From the NCBI GenBank assembly GCA_965215165.1, contig CBDCCX010000006.1, positions 2,852,001-2,916,000 of the forward strand: a stretch of DNA of 64,000 bases, written 5' to 3'. This DNA is from JANQRZ01 sp965215165. GTDB lineage: Bacteria > Bacteroidota > Rhodothermia > Rhodothermales > JANQRZ01. The position numbers and the translations under genes were made by a program. The notes beneath the pieces are model-generated. The model was not told where the DNA came from, ran no database searches, and saw only the letters and a program-made list of their open reading frames with translations. This document shows, piece after piece, positions 1 to 8,598 of this stretch. Numbering within the stretch: the first letter of the stretch is position 1; each line of letters begins with the position of its first letter.

Positions 1-2673
<2,673 letters not shown>

Positions 2674-2825
2674 AGGACGGAGCGAACCGGCGCGGCGCGG
2701 CGGCCTTGGGTGTAAGGAGTGGGACCGGTATCGGCCTCGGGCCGCGTTTTCCTAAGCCGCTGTACGCAGCATCGCCCCACCGGCGTGCACCGGCAGGGCG
2801 ATACGGTCCAACGTGGGGGAACGGC

Positions 2826-3164
2826 CTAGCCGGCGTCGCGGTCGTCGACGCGGGCAGGCGGGGCCGTGGCCTCGACGGCCCGGAAGCGCTCGGCGATCTC
2901 GTAGTGGTGCTCCGCGCCCTCGGGCACGAGCCACGAGTCGCCCTTCGCCAGCGTGACCTTTTGGTCGCCGAGGTGGAGCGTGGCTTTGCCCTCGATCACG
3001 AAGCCGACGGTTTCGTAGGGCCGAGTGTGAGGCGTCATGCCGCCGGTTGCGCCCTCGTCCCACAGGCGCATCGAGACGCGCGTGCCGGAGGCGAGGTAGA
3101 CCTGCCCCATCTCGCCGGTGGGCGAGTGGGCGGAGGATACTTTCTTGACGGTGGTGTCGGACAT
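2826..3164 (-). CDS. Small single-domain cupin protein
   Basis: 112-residue protein filled by one cupin_2 beta-barrel. Motif 1 is recognisable around TPHTRPYETVGFVIEGKA, where the Pro-His-x-x-x-x-Glu pattern supplies metal ligands. Motif 2 is around GDSWLVPEGAEHHYE. Such proteins bind a metal ion and are usually small enzymes or ligand-binding proteins; the substrate cannot be told from sequence. No signal peptide is visible, so it should be cytoplasmic. It stands alone between the histidine kinase and the divergent clpB. The ATG at 3164 is the natural start, since the preceding 240 bp hold no coding signal. Confidence 0.8.
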   Translation of the reverse strand: MSDTTVKKVSSAHSPTGEMGQVYLASGTRVSMRLWDEGATGGMTPHTRPYETVGFVIEGKATLHLGDQKVTLAKGDSWLVPEGAEHHYEIAERFRAVEATAPPARVDDRDAG

Positions 3165-3240
3165 GAGGAGAGGGGGTGGGTGAGAATGAGAAGAGCACCG
3201 CCTTCAATGGCGGAACGGTAGGGCGGTTTCGTGGAACCGA

Positions 3241-3338
3241 CGACCAGCTTCGAGCGACCAGCTTCGAGCGGGTGCCTGCCCCAAACTCGCCGCTCGTCAT
3301 TCGTCGCTCGAAGCTCGGAACGGCCTGTCATCGTGACA
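3241..3338. repeat. Tandem 14-bp repeat and inverted repeats in the clpB upstream region
   Basis: A perfect 14-bp tandem duplication (3241-3254 and 3255-3268, unit cgaccagcttcgag) is followed by a complementary block at 3303-3313 (gtcgctcgaag), and then by a 5-3-5 palindrome, tgtca-tcg-tgaca, at 3326-3338. It lies 70-170 bp before the clpB start. It matches neither the CIRCE nor the HAIR consensus that I know for heat-shock genes. An operator function is possible but is inference. Confidence 0.35.
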
Positions 3339-3408
3339 CACCGCCGCCGGTGGTACGGATTTCGAAAGGCGGGGACCTGTTACCCAACGTCAGAAATCCC
3401 CCATCGAC

Positions 3409-6066
3409 ATGAACCTCCAGAAGTTTACCGTCAAGGCGCAGGAGGCCGTCCAGGCGGCGCTCGAAATCGCTCAGGGCCTGAGCCACCAGGGCGTTGAGCC
3501 GGCGCACCTCATGAAGGCGTTCCTCGCCGACGAGGGCTCGGTCGTCCGCACCCTCCTCTCGCGCCTCAACGCCAACCTCGGCTTTATCTCGACCCGCGCC
3601 GAGCAGGCGCTCGACAAGCTGCCCACCGTGTCCGGCGCGAGCGTCATCGGGCAGTACGTCGGGGTCGACCTCAACAAGGTCTTCGACCGCGCGCTCCAAG
3701 AGGCCGAAGCGCTCGGCGACGAGTACGTCGCCACCGAGCACCTGCTCCTGGCGATGGCCGAGAGCGGCGACGCCGTCGGCCAAGCGCTGAAAGAGCAGAA
3801 CGTCACGAAGGAGCGCGTGCTCCAGGCCATGCAGCAGATGCGTGGCGGGCAGCGCGTCACCGACCCCTACGCCGAGGCCAAGTACGAGGCGCTGAACCGC
3901 TACGCGCGCGACCTCAACGAGGCCGCCCGCAAAGGCAAGATCGACCCGGTGATCGGGCGCGACGAGGAGATCCGCCGCGTGCTCCAGATTCTCAGTCGCC
4001 GGACCAAGAACAACCCGGTCTTGGTCGGCGAGCCGGGCGTCGGCAAGACCGCCATCGCCGAGGGGCTCGCCATCCGCATCGTCCAGGGCGACGTGCCCGA
4101 GGGGCTGAAGACCAAGCGCCTCCTCGCGCTCGACATGGGCGCGCTCATCGCCGGCGCGAAGTACCGCGGCGAGTTCGAGGACCGGCTCAAGGCCGTCGTC
4201 AAAGAGGTCGCCGCCAGCCAGGGCGAGGTGATCCTGTTCATCGACGAGATCCACACGCTCGTCGGGGCCGGTGCGGCCGAGGGCGCGATGGACGCCGCCA
4301 ACATCCTCAAGCCCGCCCTCGCGCGCGGCGAGCTTCGGGCCATCGGGGCGACGACCCTCGACGAGTTCCGCAAGTACTTCGAGAAGGACAAGGCCCTCGA
4401 GCGGCGCTTCCAGCCGGTCCTCGTCGGCGAGCCGTCGGTCGAGGACACCGTCGCCATCCTGCGCGGGATCAAGGACCGCTACGAGATGCACCACGGCGTC
4501 CGCATCACCGATGGCGCGATCGTCGCCGCCGCCGAGCTGTCGGACCGCTACGTCACCAACCGCTTCCTCCCGGACAAGGCCATCGACCTCGTCGACGAGG
4601 CCGCCTCCCGCCTCCGCATCGAGATCGACTCGATGCCCGAGGAGCTCGACCAGCTCGAGCGCGAGATCCGGCAGCGCGAGATCGCGCGCGAGGCCGTCCG
4701 GCGCGAGGGCGACGACGCCCAGGTCGAGGCCATCACCGGGGATCTCGCCAACTTGGAGGAGGAGCGCGACCGGCTGCGGGCGCGGTGGGAGCAGGAGAAG
4801 GCGCTCATCCAAGAGGTCCAATCGGCCAAAGAAAACATCGACCGCTTGCGCGTCGAGGCCGAGGAGCTCGAGCGCCAGGGCGATTTCGGCGGCGTCGCCG
4901 AGATCCGCTACGGCCAGATTCCTGGTTTCGAAGCGCAGATCGAAGAGACGAACGCCCGGCTCGACGCGCTTCAGGCGAACGGCGCGCTGCTCAAGGAAGA
5001 GGTCGGGGCCGAAGACATCGCTGAGGTCATCAGCCGCGCCACCGGCGTGCCGGTTGCCAAGATGCTCGAGGCCGAGAAGGAGAAGCTCCTCGGCATGGAG
5101 AAGGACCTGGAGCGCCGCGTCATCGGCCAGCCCGAGGCTATCGCGGCGGTGTCGAACGCCGTCCGCCGAGGCCGCGCGGGGTTGCAGGAGGCGTCGCGCC
5201 CCATCGGCAGCTTCATCTTCCTCGGCACCACCGGCGTCGGCAAGACGGAGCTGGCGAAGGCCCTCGCCGAGCAGCTCTTCGACGACGAGGCCGCAGTCGT
5301 CCGCATCGACATGTCGGAGTACCAGGAGCGCCACGCGGTCTCCCGCCTCATCGGCGCGCCGCCCGGCTACGTCGGCTACGACGAGGGCGGGCAGCTCACC
5401 GAGGCCGTCCGCCGCCGGCCGTACTCGGTGGTGCTCTTGGACGAGTTCGAAAAAGCCCACCCCGAGGTCTTCAACGTCCTGCTGCAAGTCCTCGACGACG
5501 GCCGCCTGACCGACAACCAGGGCCACACGGTCGACTTCACGAATACGCTGATCATCATGACGAGCAACCTCGGCTCGGACCTGATCAAGCGCCGCATGGA
5601 GGTCGCCGGCGACGAGTCGCTCACCGAGGAGCAGCTCGACGGGCTCGAGGCCGACATGATGAGCCTGATGAAGCAGACCCTCCGCCCGGAGTTCCTCAAC
5701 CGGATCGACGAGGTGATCGTGTTCCGCCCGCTCGGGCGCGAGCAGATCGGCCACATCGTCGGCATCCAGTTCGAGAACATCCGCCGCCTCGCCCGGCGCA
5801 ACGGGATCGACCTGGCGCTGACCGACGCAGCGCGAGATTATCTCGCACGCAAAGGCTACGACCCGGTCTTCGGCGCGCGCCCCTTGAAGCGCGTGCTCCA
5901 GCGCGAAGTCGCCAACCGGCTGGCCGAGCAGATGCTAGCCGGCTTCGCCGCCGAGGGCGCGACCGTGACGGTCGACGCCCTTGAAGACGGCTCGGGCCTG
6001 ACGCTGACGACAGACGCCGACGAGCCGAGTCAGGATGCAGTTACTGCTCCGACGGCCGAGGCGTAG
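3409..6066 (+). CDS. clpB: ATP-dependent disaggregase ClpB
   Basis: Hexameric AAA+ chaperone that rescues aggregated proteins together with DnaK. At 885 residues it is full length (family about 860). Clp_N repeats occupy ~1-145. NBD1 has Walker A GEPGVGKTA (~207) and Walker B VILFIDEIHTL. A coiled-coil M-domain lies at ~400-530. NBD2 has Walker A GTTGVGKTE (~606), the pore loop GYVGY and Walker B VVLLDEFEKAHPEV. A ClpB_D2 C-terminal domain follows. It starts MNLQKFTVKAQEAVQAAL as in relatives. Oddity: codons 817-885 plus stop (5857-6066) are present again at 11511-11720. The copy joined to this gene has the less G+C-rich third positions, so the last ~70 residues may have come with the inserted island. 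The protein should still work. Confidence 0.97.
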   Translation: MNLQKFTVKAQEAVQAALEIAQGLSHQGVEPAHLMKAFLADEGSVVRTLLSRLNANLGFISTRAEQALDKLPTVSGASVIGQYVGVDLNKVFDRALQEAEALGDEYVATEHLLLAMAESGDAVGQALKEQNVTKERVLQAMQQMRGGQRVTDPYAEAKYEALNRYARDLNEAARKGKIDPVIGRDEEIRRVLQILSRRTKNNPVLVGEPGVGKTAIAEGLAIRIVQGDVPEGLKTKRLLALDMGALIAGAKYRGEFEDRLKAVVKEVAASQGEVILFIDEIHTLVGAGAAEGAMDAANILKPALARGELRAIGATTLDEFRKYFEKDKALERRFQPVLVGEPSVEDTVAILRGIKDRYEMHHGVRITDGAIVAAAELSDRYVTNRFLPDKAIDLVDEAASRLRIEIDSMPEELDQLEREIRQREIAREAVRREGDDAQVEAITGDLANLEEERDRLRARWEQEKALIQEVQSAKENIDRLRVEAEELERQGDFGGVAEIRYGQIPGFEAQIEETNARLDALQANGALLKEEVGAEDIAEVISRATGVPVAKMLEAEKEKLLGMEKDLERRVIGQPEAIAAVSNAVRRGRAGLQEASRPIGSFIFLGTTGVGKTELAKALAEQLFDDEAAVVRIDMSEYQERHAVSRLIGAPPGYVGYDEGGQLTEAVRRRPYSVVLLDEFEKAHPEVFNVLLQVLDDGRLTDNQGHTVDFTNTLIIMTSNLGSDLIKRRMEVAGDESLTEEQLDGLEADMMSLMKQTLRPEFLNRIDEVIVFRPLGREQIGHIVGIQFENIRRLARRNGIDLALTDAARDYLARKGYDPVFGARPLKRVLQREVANRLAEQMLAGFAAEGATVTVDALEDGSGLTLTTDADEPSQDAVTAPTAEA
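5857..6066 (+). repeat. Left copy of the 210-bp clpB 3'-end duplication
   Basis: This segment encodes the last 69 residues and stop of ClpB. It is matched at 11511-11720 by a same-length copy with about 25 mismatches (roughly 88% identity by hand). The first 80 bp differ at a single base; nearly all other differences lie in the distal 130 bp. The copies stop matching just after the stop codon. This looks like an attachment-site or recombination duplication flanking the 6067-11510 insert. Confidence 0.85.
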
Positions 6067-6079
6067 GCAACGGGCGAGG

Positions 6080-7981
6080 TTACTGTGTGGAACGGGCGCG
6101 GTAGCCTTGCCCCGGTGCCCGGTGCCCCGAGAACTGTGTCTCGACGTCATCCTTGATTTGCCGCAGATAACGGTAGACCGATGGCTTTGACCGATTGAGA
6201 ACGACAGTCAGATCATCAACGGTAAGGAACTCGCCCCGCTCCCGCGCCAGGGTAAGCACGGCCATCAGCCCCCTTGTTCGTTTTTCGGGGAGGGCCCACT
6301 GTGTGTCCCGGATGGACTTGGCGGCTTCGAGATAGGGACGGAGACGGGCGGCGACGGCACTCGTCTGATCAGTGTCAGTCGAGGTTTGATCACTGTGGGC
6401 GGGGCTCTGATCAGTGTCAGTCGAGGTTTGATCACTGTGGGTGGAATTCTGATCAGTGTCGCCTGAGTCAAAGTCCAGACGGTGCTGTCCCTCCGGCACT
6501 GGTGTCAGCGTGTAATACGTCCAGCGCTTTTTACCGTGGGTCTCGAGCAAGCCCTCGCTGACGAGCCGCCCCAGGAGTTGCGTGATCGCGGCCGGATGGA
6601 GGTCGAATAGCTCTTGGAGTCGCGCATTGCTGACCTGTCCCTCAATCGTTGCCGTTACAACCGCTGTTCGTTCCGCTTCGGGGAGCATCGAGAAGGCCTC
6701 GCCAAACCGAGCCTGAAGCTCGTCAAGCACGCCGTCCGGGAAGAGGCTCGCTGTGGAGAGCCGGAGCGTCACATGGCCCAGCTCCACGTCCTCAATGAGA
6801 CTCGGTGGGCGCCAGTGCTGGTCGCGCCACGCCCCGAGGATGGTCGGGAAACCAGAGCCGGCCTGTTCAGCCGACCCGATCATCTGAAACATCTTCTGGA
6901 GGTTCCGATTGCGGCAGTCGCTGTGCCCGCCCGCTCGTACTTGAGCCGGCGGAATACGAAGTGTGCCAGGGTTCCGGAACGAAAAGCTGGAGAGCTTCTT
7001 CAGGATCAAGATGGGCGTGCTACCGGAGTAGTCCGCGTGGATCAGCGCATTGACGAGGGCCTCCTTGAGCGCTCGGTGTACCGGTGTCTCGTCCACGCGG
7101 CGTCCGGCCTCGGTCTGGAACGGAACGCGGAGGTCGCGGACGAGGCGGCTGAATGCGCGGCGGTAGAAGGCATACAGGTTGCCGGGCCACGTCCCGTCTG
7201 TGGTCACGCGGTCGGTCCACCGGATGCCGGGGGAGTCGGGCTCCACGTCTCGGTAGTCGAGGACATAGTCCGGGAGCGCGTCGAGGATGGGGCGGAGCTG
7301 ACCGAACATGAGCAGACCCGCGAGTGTGAGTCCCACCTCGCCCGTGTCCCGGTCGCGCCGCCAGCCGCCGAGCTGTTCGAGGAGGTCGCGGTCGTCGTAG
7401 GTCAGCCAGACGTGGTTGGGGCTGGCGGATCGGAACTCGTTGCGGAAGGCCGAGAGGCTGTCCGCGTCGAGGTCGTTGAGGGTGTAGCCAGTCAGGATGC
7501 GGGCGTCGCGGGTGTCCTGCTCGGCGTCGGCGATCATGCGGCGGACCTCCGCCTCGGGACAGCGGTAGTCGCCCTCGTGATCGCGCCGGAAGGTGCCCGC
7601 AAACGGGTTCTCGCCGACGTAGACGGGCCGCTCCTTTCGACCGGCGCGCGGGACGGCGACGTGGACCACCGCGACGCCGTCCTCCTCGACGATCTGCACG
7701 TCGTCGTTGCGCAGCAGGTTGGCGCTGACGATCTGCCGGTTGTGGACGTTGTCCCAGAACGTCTTGACGACGCGCTCCGGCTCGGCGAGGCCGAGCACGT
7801 CGACCGAGCCGTCAGGGTGCTCACGGACGCCGAGGACGAGGTCGCCGCCCTGCGAGTTCGCCATCGCGGCGTAGGACTCCCAGACCGACCCCGGCACCTC
7901 GCCCCGGCCGTCGCGGCCCTGGGCGGCTTTGGCCTCGAAGTCCACGCCTTCGCGGCGGGCGAGGAGATCAGCGATGGTCAT
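6080..7981 (-). CDS. AlbA_2 (Schlafen-like) / ATP-binding protein with C-terminal winged helix
   Basis: 633-residue protein of the COG2865 type. The N-terminal AlbA_2 domain (~1-130) carries the Schlafen-like FEAKAAQG motif and MANSQGGDLVLGV. A divergent GHKL-type ATP-binding region follows (ALKEALVNALIHADYSG ~305, FRNPGTLRIP, GSAEQAGSGFPTIL). A winged helix lies near 440-500 (NARLQELFDLHPAAITQLLG), then a Ser/Thr/Asp/Gln linker of 14-residue repeats (~503-540) and a second helix-turn-helix at the C-terminus (DDLTVVLNRSKPSVYRYLR). Related proteins are called transcriptional regulators, and AlbA_2 domains also occur in nucleic-acid enzymes of defence loci. It is the last gene of the island operon; its start overlaps the HEPN gene by 4 bp (ATGA). 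Regulator or effector cannot be decided here. Confidence 0.85.
   Translation of the reverse strand: MTIADLLARREGVDFEAKAAQGRDGRGEVPGSVWESYAAMANSQGGDLVLGVREHPDGSVDVLGLAEPERVVKTFWDNVHNRQIVSANLLRNDDVQIVEEDGVAVVHVAVPRAGRKERPVYVGENPFAGTFRRDHEGDYRCPEAEVRRMIADAEQDTRDARILTGYTLNDLDADSLSAFRNEFRSASPNHVWLTYDDRDLLEQLGGWRRDRDTGEVGLTLAGLLMFGQLRPILDALPDYVLDYRDVEPDSPGIRWTDRVTTDGTWPGNLYAFYRRAFSRLVRDLRVPFQTEAGRRVDETPVHRALKEALVNALIHADYSGSTPILILKKLSSFSFRNPGTLRIPPAQVRAGGHSDCRNRNLQKMFQMIGSAEQAGSGFPTILGAWRDQHWRPPSLIEDVELGHVTLRLSTASLFPDGVLDELQARFGEAFSMLPEAERTAVVTATIEGQVSNARLQELFDLHPAAITQLLGRLVSEGLLETHGKKRWTYYTLTPVPEGQHRLDFDSGDTDQNSTHSDQTSTDTDQSPAHSDQTSTDTDQTSAVAARLRPYLEAAKSIRDTQWALPEKRTRGLMAVLTLARERGEFLTVDDLTVVLNRSKPSVYRYLRQIKDDVETQFSGHRAPGQGYRARSTQ
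6367..6466 (-). repeat. 42-bp in-frame tandem repeat in the AlbA_2 gene linker
   Basis: The word gatcagtgtc recurs at 6367, 6409 and 6451, a 42-bp period. Each unit is made of two related ~21-bp halves containing gatcagtgt or gatcactgt. It encodes two and a half copies of a 14-residue unit, DTDQ(N/S)(S/P)(T/A)HSDQTST. The period is a multiple of three, so copy-number change would alter linker length without breaking the frame. Confidence 0.85.
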
Positions 7982-8595
7982 ACCTGCGGGATGTTGTGCT
8001 CACCGAGGCAGGCGTCAACCTCGGTATAGTGGTATCGCAGCGCGTACGTCCAGTTGGCACGACGACCCGGTTCAAACGAGACCTCAGTTTCTCTGACCGT
8101 GGGGCGGCTCGCTGAATCCAAACCAAGCCAGTTCCGCCGAGACATCGAATCTTCGACGGCCTCTTGATCCACGAGGTCTGTTCGGGTGCTGACGACGCGG
8201 ACAAGCCGGAGCGCGGTTCCCATGCGCTGAGAAAGTGCATGTGTGCCCCAGAGGTGCTGCATCACGCTCCAGGTGTCCAGAATGGCGTCTGCACAGTGCG
8301 CGTCGGATACGGTGAGCCCCGCCCCCTCGTGTTGCATCGAGTTGCGCTCGTCCCGGTATCCCTTGACGCGAACGAAAAGGGGGTCCTGCTCAGAGAAGCC
8401 TGCATCGACCCCCGATCCATGAAAGCCCTGCGACGTGTCGAACTGATGGTTCAGTTGTTTGGCCTTTCGCTTGAATGCTGCCTCGACAAGCGTATCGCAC
8501 AAAATGAACGTCGCTCGCTCGCGGTGAACCACGCCGGAGAAGAAGAGCTCGACAACGGATTCGAGCGCATCCCGGATGTCTGGAGGGTAGGCCAT
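7978..8595 (-). CDS. Hypothetical protein with HEPN-type RNase motif
   Basis: 205 residues, mostly predicted helical in the N-terminal half. The strongest clue is Arg84-x4-His89 in DERNSMQHEG, the Rx4-6H signature of HEPN domains, with a polar residue after the Arg and a Gly after the His as in typical members. Helical segments flank it (AILDTWSVMQHLWG), and the preceding region (ATFILCDTLVEAAFKRKA) fits a first HEPN helix. HEPN proteins are often metal-independent RNases in toxin-antitoxin, abortive-infection and RM-linked systems. The C-terminal half (~130-205) is unfamiliar. It sits 3 bp after the RM gene and overlaps the AlbA_2 gene by 4 bp, so the three are almost certainly co-translated. 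The family call is inference from one motif plus context. Confidence 0.6.
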   Translation of the reverse strand: MAYPPDIRDALESVVELFFSGVVHRERATFILCDTLVEAAFKRKAKQLNHQFDTSQGFHGSGVDAGFSEQDPLFVRVKGYRDERNSMQHEGAGLTVSDAHCADAILDTWSVMQHLWGTHALSQRMGTALRLVRVVSTRTDLVDQEAVEDSMSRRNWLGLDSASRPTVRETEVSFEPGRRANWTYALRYHYTEVDACLGEHNIPQV

Positions 8596-8598
8596 CAG

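Noticed and set aside
2771..2802. Terminator hairpin between the cupin and the histidine kinase
   Set aside because: The 7-bp arms atcgccc/gggcgat are modest and no T-run follows on the minus strand; chance in G+C-rich DNA is likely.
3328..5754. 808-codon open frame antisense to clpB
   Set aside because: High-G+C shadow of a certain gene. The translation is runs of Leu/Asp/Val/Arg without any domain. The same holds for other long antisense frames, such as 39256-40557 and 21006-22448.
6367..6466. CRISPR-like repeats
   Set aside because: Units are contiguous, in frame and inside a coding region, with no unique spacers. No CRISPR array was found anywhere in the window.
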